From NCBI GenBank assembly GCA_036497785.1, contig DASXIW010000187.1, positions 1 to 26,699 on the forward strand: a stretch of 26,699 nt of DNA. The letters run 5' to 3'. The DNA comes from DASXIW01 sp036497785 (lineage in GTDB: Bacteria > Pseudomonadota > Alphaproteobacteria > Acetobacterales > Acetobacteraceae). The notes under the pieces are model-generated. The model was not told where the DNA came from and ran no database searches. It saw nothing but the letters and a program-made list of their open reading frames with translations. The position numbers were made by a program, and so were the translations under genes. Position 1 is the stretch's first letter. Each line of letters begins with the position of its first letter. Below, piece after piece: positions 1 through 7,903 of this stretch.

Positions 1-1211
1 CCCGCATCGTCGATGGCAGCGCGCCCGATCACTCCGCACCGGTCAATGTGCTGGTCGAGGACGGCCGCATCCGGGAAGTCTCGGACAAGCCGATCGCCGC
101 GGCGAGCGCGCGGGTGATCGCCCTGGGCGGGCGCACGCTGATGCCCGGGCTGATCGACTGCCACGTGCATATCGTGGCCATCGTCGCGGGCCTCGGCCTG
201 AACGCCACCCTGCCTGATTCCCTGGTTGCCGCCCGTTCGATCAAGCTGCAGCGCGAGATGCTGATGCGCGGCTTCACCACGGTGCGCGACGTGGGCGGCG
301 CCGATCACGGCCAGGTGGTTGCCTCTGAGGAAGGCACGGTGCTCGGCCCGCGCCTGATCATCAGCGGCAAGGCGCTCAGCCAGACCGGCGGGCATTGCGA
401 TTTCCGCGGCCGTTTCAACGCCGCCCCCAACCCGTTCAGCACGCGCCTCGGCAGCTTGGGCCGGCTGTGCGATGGCGTGCCGGAGGTACGCCGCGCCGCG
501 CGCGAGGAGATCAAGGCGGGTGCGCGTTTCATCAAGATCATGGCCAATGGCGGCGTTGCCTCGCCCACCGATCCCATTCATTTTCTCGGCTTCGCGCGTG
601 AGGAAATTCAGGCGGCGGTGGAGGAGGCGGAAAATGCCGGCACCTATGTCTCCGCCCATCTCTACACCGATGCCGCCATCCGCCGCGCCGTGGAATGCGG
701 CGTGCACTCGCTGGAACATTGCAATCTGATCGAGGCGGACACAGCGCGTTTCGCCGCGGGCCGGGGCGCCTTCGCGGTACCCACGCTGGTGACCTACGAC
801 AAGCTGTCCGAGGAGGGCGAGGCGTTGGGCATCGGGCCTGAAGCCGTGGGCAAGGTGGATAATGTGCGCCTCGCCGGCATGAAGTCGCTGGAGATCATGC
901 GCGATGCCCGCCTCACAATGGCCTATGGCACCGATCTGCTGGGCGACATGCATCGCCACCAATCCGAGGAGTTCGTCATTCGCGGCCGCGTGCTGCCGGC
1001 GCAGGAGGTGATCGCCTCGGCCACCTCCATCGCCGCTCGGCTCTGCCGGATGGAAGGTCAGATCGGCGTGATCGCGCCCGGCGCGCATGCCGATCTCATT
1101 GTGGTCGACGGCAACCCGCTCGCGGATCTGAGCCTTTTGACGGGGCAGGGGCGCCATATGCCCCTGGTCATGAAAGCCGGTGTTCTGGTCAAGGAAACGG
1201 CGTTCGGCTGA
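1..1211 (+). CDS. Metal-dependent amidohydrolase family protein (5' end outside window)
   Basis: The gene is already open at the left edge (frame from base 3) and ends at TGA 1209-1211, so its true start is upstream; the first visible residues, IVDGSAPDHSAPVNV, are ordinary amidohydrolase N-terminal beta-sandwich sequence. Visible superfamily marks are the HVH metal motif in GLIDCHVHIV, a lysine in the IKIMANGG segment (candidate bridging carboxylated Lys), histidines in VSAHLYTD and HSLEHCN, and an Asp in AYGTDLLGD. A C-terminal HADLIVVDGNPL segment rebuilds the small sandwich domain typical of imidazolonepropionase/prolidase-type amidohydrolases. Members hydrolyse C-N bonds in cyclic amides or Xaa-Pro/Xaa-Arg type dipeptides; the substrate here cannot be told from sequence. 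There is no signal peptide in the visible part. It converges on the phosphoesterase downstream with a gap of about 100 bp. The family call is strong; the exact reaction is unknown. Confidence 0.88.
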   Translation, partial: RIVDGSAPDHSAPVNVLVEDGRIREVSDKPIAAASARVIALGGRTLMPGLIDCHVHIVAIVAGLGLNATLPDSLVAARSIKLQREMLMRGFTTVRDVGGADHGQVVASEEGTVLGPRLIISGKALSQTGGHCDFRGRFNAAPNPFSTRLGSLGRLCDGVPEVRRAAREEIKAGARFIKIMANGGVASPTDPIHFLGFAREEIQAAVEEAENAGTYVSAHLYTDAAIRRAVECGVHSLEHCNLIEADTARFAAGRGAFAVPTLVTYDKLSEEGEALGIGPEAVGKVDNVRLAGMKSLEIMRDARLTMAYGTDLLGDMHRHQSEEFVIRGRVLPAQEVIASATSIAARLCRMEGQIGVIAPGAHADLIVVDGNPLADLSLLTGQGRHMPLVMKAGVLVKETAFG

Positions 1212-1315
1212 TCCTTCGCTCACGCAAGGAATTCGCCATGGCATCCTCGATGGCGGTCGCGTCGCGCTCGCCGGCGCGGCAGGGGACCTGCTCGCCGACG
1301 AGCGTGCCGCACGCC

Positions 1316-2620
1316 TCAACCGGTGAAATACACCAGCCTGCGCGTGGCCAGATCCACCGTCACGGAATCGTCCGGCGTCTTGGCCCCCGGGCCATCGCTC
1401 GCCGGATGGTATTCGATGCGCAGCTGCGCCTCGTTCACGACGATGCGCAGATAGCCGTAATCCTGGTCGTCATAGCTCTCCAGCACCACCTGGTCGGCAT
1501 GCGCGCTTGCCGCCTGGATCACCGTGCGCGCGCGCAGCGTCGGCTCGCCGCGCCGGGTCAGATGTGCGATCCCGTGCCCGCCATTGCCGGCGACGAGATA
1601 GGGGATCTGGAATTTCCCATGGGTCCGGGTCAGGCGCTGATAGTTATGCGCGTGGCCGGATAATACCGCGTGGGGCCATACGCCGGTCTGCGTGCAGATC
1701 TCGTCGATCTGCGCGAGCATGTCGATGCTCCAGCCATGCTTGCTGCCGGCGGTGTAGGCGGGATGGTGATGGGCGATGATCAGCGCGCCGCTGAACTTCT
1801 GATGCTTTACCCGGGTCAGCGCCGCCTTCAGATAGTCCAGCTGCGACGTGCCGATCGTGTCGTTGGCGATCACGCCGGGGTCTTCCAGCGTGTTGCTGTA
1901 CAGCGTCAGAATGCGCAGGAACGGCGCCTCGAAGGTGAAGAACACGCCGGGCTGGATCTGTGCGGTGCGCGACAGAGCGCCCGCTTCCGGCGCCACCACG
2001 AACTGCTCCTGGCAGAAATTTTCCAGGAAGGCTTGCAGCGTCGGCGCGTTGTCGCCTGGGGCGACCATGCCGTCGTGGTTGCCGGCCAGGGCGATGATCG
2101 GCGCTGGATAGTCCCGGTACGGATCGTAGAATTGGTCGTAGTAATACTTCGCCTCGCCGAAGCTGTAGATCACGTCGCCCAGATGCAGGAAGAACAGCGG
2201 GATCTCGTTTGCCTCGCTCTCCTGGAAATCGCTCACCATCTTGTCCGCGACCAGGCTCTGCGACTCCGGCCCGCGTGTGTTGCCGGTATCGCCGACGCAG
2301 TGGAACACGATCTGTCCAGCGGCCAGGATCGGCTTGTCGGCGTCCTCGCGGTCGAGCACCTGCGCCAGCGTCAGTCGCGGTTCCGGCAGGCCGCGCGGCG
2401 CGGGAAAGGGCAGCGGCGCCAGTTTGTGCTCGCGGTTCAGCGCGTCGATCGTCTTGTAGGCGGGGTTGTCCGATGGATGCCGCACCAGGAATTTGCGCGG
2501 GTCCGCCGTCGGCACGGGCTGAGCGAAGACCGGCTTGCCGATCGTCTCCACGGCGGTGTTATCCAGCTCCGGTGTGGCAGGGGGCCGCTTCGGCTGGGGA
2601 TTTTGGGGGCGTCGCGTCAT
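1316..2620 (-). CDS. Calcineurin-like metallophosphoesterase (purple acid phosphatase-like)
   Basis: 434-residue protein with the dinuclear metallophosphoesterase signature in order: GDTG (about residues 110-113), LGDV with D149, GNHD (180-183), AHHHP (284-288) and GHAHNYQR (322-329). The last motif, with HNYQR, is typical of the purple acid phosphatase-like branch. The protein should hydrolyse a phosphomonoester or diester; the substrate is unknown. I chose the ATG at 2620 rather than the longer open frame reaching 2770 because AGGGAG sits 6 bp upstream of it, and the upstream extension (Cys- and Arg-rich) does not look like protein. The N-terminus is polar and Pro-rich (MTRRPQNPQPKRPP) with no signal peptide, so a cytoplasmic location is inferred, which is unusual for purple acid phosphatase relatives. 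It is transcribed divergently from thrC across a 215 bp gap that contains a short direct repeat. Confidence 0.9.
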   Translation of the reverse strand: MTRRPQNPQPKRPPATPELDNTAVETIGKPVFAQPVPTADPRKFLVRHPSDNPAYKTIDALNREHKLAPLPFPAPRGLPEPRLTLAQVLDREDADKPILAAGQIVFHCVGDTGNTRGPESQSLVADKMVSDFQESEANEIPLFFLHLGDVIYSFGEAKYYYDQFYDPYRDYPAPIIALAGNHDGMVAPGDNAPTLQAFLENFCQEQFVVAPEAGALSRTAQIQPGVFFTFEAPFLRILTLYSNTLEDPGVIANDTIGTSQLDYLKAALTRVKHQKFSGALIIAHHHPAYTAGSKHGWSIDMLAQIDEICTQTGVWPHAVLSGHAHNYQRLTRTHGKFQIPYLVAGNGGHGIAHLTRRGEPTLRARTVIQAASAHADQVVLESYDDQDYGYLRIVVNEAQLRIEYHPASDGPGAKTPDDSVTVDLATRRLVYFTG

Positions 2621-2835
2621 ATCGTTCTCCCTGGGGTTGGCGTAAGGCGGGAGAGTCCGATTTCGCACCGGGTCGGCACATGCCGGACATTGTGAAGATT
2701 TTCCGACGTAACAACCGGATGTAACAACCACTTGGCAGCGGCCGGCCGGCAGATCCGCGCGCAAACCCATTGATCCCTGGCCGTTCCTAGCCCAGATACC
2801 GGGGCCACGCGTTCCGTAGGCAGGTCCATCTCGCC
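2621..2835. promoter_or_regulatory. Divergent intergenic region with a direct repeat
   Basis: This 215 bp gap separates the start codons of the minus-strand phosphoesterase and plus-strand thrC, so promoters for both should lie here. It holds a 9 bp direct repeat, GTAACAACC at 2708-2716 and again at 2721-2729 (13 bp period), a possible operator or duplicated promoter element. I cannot identify convincing -35/-10 pairs. The sequence before thrC has only a weak purine-rich stretch (AGGCAGG) as ribosome binding site. Confidence 0.45.
2627..2632 (-). promoter_or_regulatory. Shine-Dalgarno of the metallophosphoesterase gene
   Basis: On the minus strand AGGGAG lies 6 bp before the ATG at 2620. It decides the start codon against the in-frame candidates further upstream. 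Confidence 0.7.
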
Positions 2836-4239
2836 ATGCATTACATTTCCACCCGCGGGCAGGCGCCCGTGCGCGATTTCGCCGGTGTGCTGCTGGCCGG
2901 CCTGGCCGAGGATGGCGGGCTGTACGTGCCGGAGAGCTGGCCCGTCTTCGCGGCGGCCGATTGGCGCGCCATGCGCGGCCTGCCCTATGCCCAGCTGGTG
3001 GCCAGGGTGATGCAGCCTTTCGTCGGCGATTCCGTCCCCTTCGCCACGCTCCAGACGCTGGCCGCCGAGGCCTATGCCGGCTTCGGCCATCCCGCCGTGG
3101 CCCCGCTGGTCCAGCTCGACACGGGGCTGTGGGCGCAGGAGTTGTTTCACGGCCCCACGCTCGCCTTCAAGGACATGGCCATGCAGCTGCTCGGTCGGCT
3201 GTTCGACCATGTGCTGACCGCGCGCAACCAGCGCATCACCATTGTCGGCGCCACCTCCGGCGACACCGGCTCGGCTGCCATCGAGGCGTTCGCCGGCCGC
3301 GCCCGCGTGGATATCGTCATCCTCCATCCGGATGGCCGCACCAGCGAGGTGCAGCGCCGGCAAATGACCACGGTGGACGCGCCGAACGTCACCAATATCG
3401 CCGTGGATGGCAGTTTCGACGATTGCCAGGATCTGGTGAAGGCGATGTTCTCCGACGCGGATTTCCGGACGGAGATGAACCTCTCGGCGGTCAACTCCAT
3501 CAACTGGGCCCGCATCGCCGCCCAGATTCCCTATTACGTCGCCGCCGCCCTGGCCCTGGGCGCGCCGGAGCGCGAGGTCGCGTTCAGCGTGCCGACCGGC
3601 AATTTCGGCAATGTGCTGGCCGCCTGGGGCGCCCGCCGGATGGGCCTGCCCGTCGCCCGGCTGGTTGTCGCTTCCAACCGCAACGACATCCTCGCCCGCT
3701 TCCTCGCCAGCAACGACATGACCCTCCGGCCCGTGGAGCCAAGCCTGTCGCCCAGCATGGACATCCAGGTCAGCTCCAATTTCGAGCGCCTGCTGTTCGG
3801 GCTGCTGGACCGCGACGGAGCCGCCACGCAGGCCGCGATGACCGCTTTCCGCACCACGGGCCGTATGCCGGTGCCGGAAGCCGCCTGGAAGCGCGCCACC
3901 GCCGTGTTCCACCCCTTCCGGCTGGACGACGAGGGCACATTGGCCGAAATCCGCCGCCTTTATGCCGGCCAGGGCTATCTCGCCGATCCGCACAGCGCCA
4001 TCGCGATTGCCGGCGCCCGGGCACTGGCCTGTCAGCACGGCGTGCCCAGCATTGCCATGACGACCGCCCATCCCGCAAAATTCCCGGACGCGATGGAGCG
4101 GGCGACCGGAATTCGCCCCCCTCTGCCACCACGCCTTGCCGACCTATATAAGCGTCACGAGAAATTCACCCGTGCACTCCGCGACCTTGGCGCGATCGAG
4201 GCCCTGGTCCGTGCCACCGTCCTGAGGAATGCCGCATGA
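2836..4239 (+). CDS. thrC: Threonine synthase
   Basis: 467 residues. Converts O-phospho-homoserine to threonine with pyridoxal phosphate, the last step of threonine synthesis, in the cytoplasm. The N-terminus (MHYISTRGQAPVRDF, then EDGGLYVPE) is the standard start of the bacterial/fungal-type long threonine synthases. The PLP lysine is K112 in HGPTLAFKDMAMQ, and the Gly/Ser/Thr-rich phosphate-binding stretch GATSGDTGSAA follows at about residues 138-148. VPTGNFGNVLA is another family hallmark. Length matches the 460-480 residue subfamily, so the gene is complete. Its last codons overlap the M16 peptidase start (ATGA), making it the first gene of a coupled cluster. Gene identity is secure. Confidence 0.97.
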   Translation: MHYISTRGQAPVRDFAGVLLAGLAEDGGLYVPESWPVFAAADWRAMRGLPYAQLVARVMQPFVGDSVPFATLQTLAAEAYAGFGHPAVAPLVQLDTGLWAQELFHGPTLAFKDMAMQLLGRLFDHVLTARNQRITIVGATSGDTGSAAIEAFAGRARVDIVILHPDGRTSEVQRRQMTTVDAPNVTNIAVDGSFDDCQDLVKAMFSDADFRTEMNLSAVNSINWARIAAQIPYYVAAALALGAPEREVAFSVPTGNFGNVLAAWGARRMGLPVARLVVASNRNDILARFLASNDMTLRPVEPSLSPSMDIQVSSNFERLLFGLLDRDGAATQAAMTAFRTTGRMPVPEAAWKRATAVFHPFRLDDEGTLAEIRRLYAGQGYLADPHSAIAIAGARALACQHGVPSIAMTTAHPAKFPDAMERATGIRPPLPPRLADLYKRHEKFTRALRDLGAIEALVRATVLRNAA

Positions 4240-5510
4240 CCGATACGCCGGACGCCATCCGCGTCACCAGCCTGCCCTCGGGCCTGACCGTCGTCACCGA
4301 GCGCATGGATCGGGTGGAGACCGTGTCACTGGGTGCCTATGTCGCCACCGGCACCCGCCATGAGACCGCCGAGGAGAACGGCGTCTCGCATTTCCTCGAA
4401 CATATGGCCTTCAAGGGCACAGAACGCCGCAGCGCCACCGCCATTGCCGAGGAGATCGAGGCGGTGGGCGGCCATATCAACGCCTACACGGCGCGCGAGC
4501 AGACCGCCTATTATGTGAAGGTGCTGAAGGAAGACACGGCCCTGGGTGCCGACATCATCGGCGACATCCTGACCCACTCCACCTTCGATCCCGACGAGCT
4601 GGAGCGCGAGCGCGGCGTGATCCTGCAGGAGATCGGCCAGGCCAACGACACGCCGGACGACATCATCTTCGACCATTTCCAGGAAAAGGCCTATCCGGAC
4701 CAGCCAATGGGGCGCCCGGTGCTGGGGACGGAAGAGGGCATCCGCGCCATGAAGCGCGACACGCTGATGAGCTACATGCGCCGCCACTACGCCGCCTCCA
4801 ACACCGTCATCGCGGCCGCCGGCAATCTGGACCACGACCATTTCCTGGATCTGGTGCAGACCCATTTCGCTGATCTTCCACTTGACCCCGCCCCTGGCGT
4901 GATGCCCGGCCGCTATGAGGGGGGCGAGTTTCGCGAAGCGCGGGATCTGGATCAGGTGCACATCGTCCTGGGCTTTCCGGCCGTCGCCTATGGCGACCCG
5001 GAATATTACCCCTCGATGATGCTCTCCACTTTGCTGGGCGGGGGCATGTCCTCGCGCCTGTTCCAGGAGATCCGCGAGAAGCGGGGCCTCGTCTATTCCG
5101 TCTATTCGTTCACCGCGCCCTATGTGGATGGCGGCCTGTTCGGCATCTATGCCGGCACCGGCGAGAGCGAGGCGGCTGAGCTGATGCCCGTTACATTGGA
5201 CGAACTCCATAAGGTGCAGACCGGCGTCACCGAAGCCGAACTGGCCCGCGCCCGCGCCCAGGTGAAGGCCTCCCTGCTGATGTCGCTGGAGAGCACTGGC
5301 AGCCGTTGCGAACAGCTCGCCCGGCAGATGCAGATCTTCGGTCGCGTTGTTCCCACCGCCGAGACCGTCGCCAAGATCGAGGCGGTGACCATCGACGAGG
5401 TGCAGCGCACCGCCGCCCGCATCTTCCGCGCCGCCCCCACGCTCGCCGCCATGGGGCCCGCCGGCCGCGTGCCGGGCCTGCCGATCATCACCAACCGTCT
5501 GGCGGCGTGA
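4236..5510 (+). CDS. M16B zinc metallopeptidase (processing-peptidase-like)
   Basis: 424-residue pitrilysin-family peptidase. The inverted zinc motif HFLEH is at H52-H56, and the distal ligand E132 lies in VILQEIGQ with the spacing expected for an active M16 enzyme. The C-terminal half carries LLGGGMSSRLFQEIREKRGLVYSV, the conserved R/Y substrate-clamp region of the second M16 domain. It resembles the catalytic beta subunit of mitochondrial processing peptidase and bacterial YmxG-like proteins. No signal peptide is present, so a cytoplasmic role in degrading or trimming peptides is inferred. The start ATG overlaps the thrC stop (ATGA), with GAGGAA 6 bp upstream inside thrC. The stop overlaps the next ATG (TGATG). 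Placement after thrC is, to my knowledge, common in Alphaproteobacteria. The substrate is unknown. Confidence 0.93.
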   Translation: MTDTPDAIRVTSLPSGLTVVTERMDRVETVSLGAYVATGTRHETAEENGVSHFLEHMAFKGTERRSATAIAEEIEAVGGHINAYTAREQTAYYVKVLKEDTALGADIIGDILTHSTFDPDELERERGVILQEIGQANDTPDDIIFDHFQEKAYPDQPMGRPVLGTEEGIRAMKRDTLMSYMRRHYAASNTVIAAAGNLDHDHFLDLVQTHFADLPLDPAPGVMPGRYEGGEFREARDLDQVHIVLGFPAVAYGDPEYYPSMMLSTLLGGGMSSRLFQEIREKRGLVYSVYSFTAPYVDGGLFGIYAGTGESEAAELMPVTLDELHKVQTGVTEAELARARAQVKASLLMSLESTGSRCEQLARQMQIFGRVVPTAETVAKIEAVTIDEVQRTAARIFRAAPTLAAMGPAGRVPGLPIITNRLAA

Positions 5511-6853
5511 TGAACAGCCCCCTTCCAGCCTCCGTCGACCTGCTTTCCGACCTGATTGACCGTGCCCGCGCCGCCGGGGCGGACGCCGCCGACGCGGTGC
5601 TGGTCGCGGGCACCTCGCTCTCCGTCGCGCGCCGTCTCGGCCACACCGAGCATCTCGAACGCGCCGATGGCAGCGATCTTGGCCTGCGCGTCTTCGTGGG
5701 CAAGCGCTCGGCCATCGTCTCCTCCACCGCCATGGACCCGGCCGGCTTCGCCCAGCTGGCCGAGCGCGCCGTCGCCATGGCCTGCGTGGTGCCGGAGGAC
5801 CCCTACGCCGCCCTGGCCGACGAAGCCGCCAGCCCCGGCGAGACGGATCTCGACCTCGATGACGGCGTGGAGCCCGATGCCGCCAGCCTGATCGCCCGCG
5901 CCTCGGCCGCCGAGGAAGCGGCGCTGGCGGTGGCCGGCATCACCAATTCCGAGGGGGCGGAATCCGGCTATAGCCACACCGAGATCGTGCTGGTCACGTC
6001 CGCGGGCTTCGCCGGCCGCTATACACGCAGCAGCCATTCCCTCTCCGCCACCGCGCTGGCGGGGGAGGGGACCGGGATGCAGCGCGACTACGACTATTCC
6101 TCCACCGTCCATCTGACGGATCTCGAGGACGCAGCAGCCATCGGCCGCTCCGCCGGCGACCGGGCCATTGCCCGCCTCAATCCCAACCGCCCCAAGACCA
6201 CGCGCCTGCCGGTCGTGTACGATCCCCGCGTCGCCTCCAGCCTGCTCGGCCATCTCGTGGGCGCCATTAACGGCGCCGCCGTGGCGCGCGGGACCAGCTT
6301 CCTGAAAGACCGCATGGGCGAGCGCATCTTCGCGCCGGGCATCACCATCATCGACGACCCGCGCCGTCCGCGCGGCCTGCGCTCCCGCCCTTTCGACGGC
6401 GAGGGTGTGCCCACCGCCCGCCGCGCCATCGTCGAGGACGGGGTGCTGACCACCTGGCTGCTGGACAGCCGCAGCGCCCGCCAACTCGGCCTGCGCACCA
6501 CCGGTCATGCCGGCCGTGGCACCTCCGCCCCGCCCGCGCCGGGCGCCACCAACCTCTACCTCGCCGCCGGCACGCCGACTCCGGCGGAACTGATGGCCGA
6601 CATCGCCGAGGGATTCTACGTCACCGAACTGATCGGCATGGGCGTGAACGGCGTCACCGGCGATTACAGCCGTGGGGCCGCCGGCTTCATGATCCGCAAC
6701 GGCGCCCTGGCCGAGCCGGTCGCGGAGGTCACCATCGCCGGCACGCTGCCGGAGATGTTCGCCCACATGACGCCCGCCAACGACCTGCGCTTCCGGCGGG
6801 GCACGGACGCGCCGACGGTGCGAATCGAAGCCATGACGCTGGCGGGGAGCTGA
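5510..6853 (+). CDS. pmbA: TldD/PmbA family protein, PmbA (TldE)-like subunit
   Basis: 447 residues starting at the ATG in the TGATG overlap with the M16 gene. No ribosome binding site is visible, so translation probably depends on termination-reinitiation. Family marks are the N-terminal AGADAADAVLVAG stretch, the LGLRVFVGKRSA strand, and the C-terminal GVNGVTGDYSRGAAGFMI block with the EVTIAGTL tail. TldD-type catalytic subunits carry HExxxH. The matching helix here reads LLGHLVGAINGAAVARG and lacks it, so this is the TldE/PmbA non-catalytic partner type. In E. coli TldD-TldE processes microcin B17 and degrades CcdA and unfolded peptides. The TldD partner is not in this window. Co-transcription with an M16 peptidase suggests a shared peptide-processing role, which is inference. 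Confidence 0.92.
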   Translation: MNSPLPASVDLLSDLIDRARAAGADAADAVLVAGTSLSVARRLGHTEHLERADGSDLGLRVFVGKRSAIVSSTAMDPAGFAQLAERAVAMACVVPEDPYAALADEAASPGETDLDLDDGVEPDAASLIARASAAEEAALAVAGITNSEGAESGYSHTEIVLVTSAGFAGRYTRSSHSLSATALAGEGTGMQRDYDYSSTVHLTDLEDAAAIGRSAGDRAIARLNPNRPKTTRLPVVYDPRVASSLLGHLVGAINGAAVARGTSFLKDRMGERIFAPGITIIDDPRRPRGLRSRPFDGEGVPTARRAIVEDGVLTTWLLDSRSARQLGLRTTGHAGRGTSAPPAPGATNLYLAAGTPTPAELMADIAEGFYVTELIGMGVNGVTGDYSRGAAGFMIRNGALAEPVAEVTIAGTLPEMFAHMTPANDLRFRRGTDAPTVRIEAMTLAGS

Positions 6854-6918
6854 GCTTCTTATTTCGCGTTCGCCTGCGCACCATGTATAAGCGCCGCAAT
6901 TAGAGGAGCGAGTATTCC

Positions 6919-7842
6919 ATGCGCCGCACCGGCTTCTTGGCCGCAGCATTGCTGGCCCTCGCTTTGACCCTCGCCCCGGGGCTCGCCTTCGCGCGCGCGG
7001 GCGGTGGGGGTTCCATGGGCAGCCGTGGCGGCATGACCTTCTCCGCTCCACCCGCCACCCGCACCTCGCCCGGCGGTGCCGCGCCATTCGAACGCAGCCT
7101 TACCCAGCCCTCCTCGCCCTCCTACGCCCCCGGTTACCAGCAGCCAGCCTTCGGCGGCCGGTCGCCCCTCATGTCCGGCCTGTTCGGCGGCCTGCTCGGC
7201 GCCGGAATTGGTGGCCTGCTGTTCGGTGGCGGCCTGTTCCACGGTATTAGCGGGTTCGGTGGCCTGCTCGGCTTCCTGATCCAGATCTTCCTGATTGTCA
7301 TGGTGATCCGCTTCGTGCTGCGCCTGGTGTTCCGCCAGCCCGCCATGGCCGGCCCCGGTGGGCTGTTTGCCCGCACGGGCATGGGCGGCGGCATGGGGGG
7401 CATGATGCCCGGCGGCGGCGGGGGCGGCGCTGTCCAGCCCATCACCATTACCCAGGCCGACTACCAAGCCTTCGAACAACTCCTGCAGGGTGTGCAGTCT
7501 GCATGGTCGGCGCAGAACATCGCCGCCCTCCAGGCCGTCGCCACGCCGGAAATGGTCAGCTATTTCGCCGAGCAACTGGGCGAACAGACCAGCCGCGGCG
7601 TACGCAACGTCATCAGCGCCGTGCATCTGGACCAGGGCGACCTCGCCGAGGCCTGGGCCGAACCGGGCCGCGAATACGCCACGGTCGCGATGAAATTCTC
7701 GATGATCGACGTCACCGTGGACCGCGCTGGCCACGTCGTCGATGGCGATCCGAATATGCGGACCCAGGCCACTGAAATCTGGACCTTTTTGCGGGCCCCT
7801 GGCGGAAGATGGGTGCTCAGCGCCATTCAGCAGGCACGCTGA
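6919..7842 (+). CDS. Tim44-like domain membrane protein
   Basis: 307 residues. An N-terminal hydrophobic stretch with an AFA-type cleavage site (about residues 1-26) looks like a signal peptide. A low-complexity Gly/Ser/Pro region follows, with FGGLLGAGIGGLLFGGG at about 89-105, then a likely membrane helix GFLIQIFLIVMVIRFVLRLVF (about 118-138) and a Gly/Met-rich linker. The C-terminal part (about 178-307) has the Tim44-like alpha+beta fold features: DYQAFEQLLQGVQSAWS, TPEMVSYFAEQL, and a beta-rich end with TEIWTFLRAPGGRWVLS. Bacterial proteins of this type are anchored in the inner membrane with unknown function; a role in protein export is only suggested by the mitochondrial homologue. GAGGAG is 10 bp before the ATG. 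The gap to pmbA is 65 bp. The true C-terminus is at TGA 7840-7842. Confidence 0.85.
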   Translation: MRRTGFLAAALLALALTLAPGLAFARAGGGGSMGSRGGMTFSAPPATRTSPGGAAPFERSLTQPSSPSYAPGYQQPAFGGRSPLMSGLFGGLLGAGIGGLLFGGGLFHGISGFGGLLGFLIQIFLIVMVIRFVLRLVFRQPAMAGPGGLFARTGMGGGMGGMMPGGGGGGAVQPITITQADYQAFEQLLQGVQSAWSAQNIAALQAVATPEMVSYFAEQLGEQTSRGVRNVISAVHLDQGDLAEAWAEPGREYATVAMKFSMIDVTVDRAGHVVDGDPNMRTQATEIWTFLRAPGGRWVLSAIQQAR

Positions 7843-7903
7843 CGCATGGCCCTGTGCTGCCGACCGCTGTGAATCGGCGGCGCCCAACGCCACATTCCAT
7901 CGC

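Noticed and set aside
1212..1315. Minus-strand frame after the phosphoesterase stop that reads fairly protein-like (CGTLVGEQVPC, then AIEDAMANSL)
   Set aside because: Too short to support a gene or a frameshifted tail, has no start, and the phosphoesterase already ends as a complete domain.
2708..2729. Pho box upstream of the phosphoesterase
   Set aside because: Pho boxes have 11-bp spaced CTGTCAT-like repeats; here the unit is GTAACAACC with a 13-bp period.
6862..6891. Promoter before the Tim44-like gene (TATAAG at 6886-6891)
   Set aside because: The -10-like hexamer is plausible but no acceptable -35 lies at the right distance; matching by eye is too weak.
5147..7087. Very long open frame on the minus strand (over 600 codons) opposite the M16 and pmbA genes
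   Set aside because: It is an antisense shadow of strongly supported genes in high-GC DNA; its translation is Gly/Ala/His/Arg-rich without any recognisable domain.
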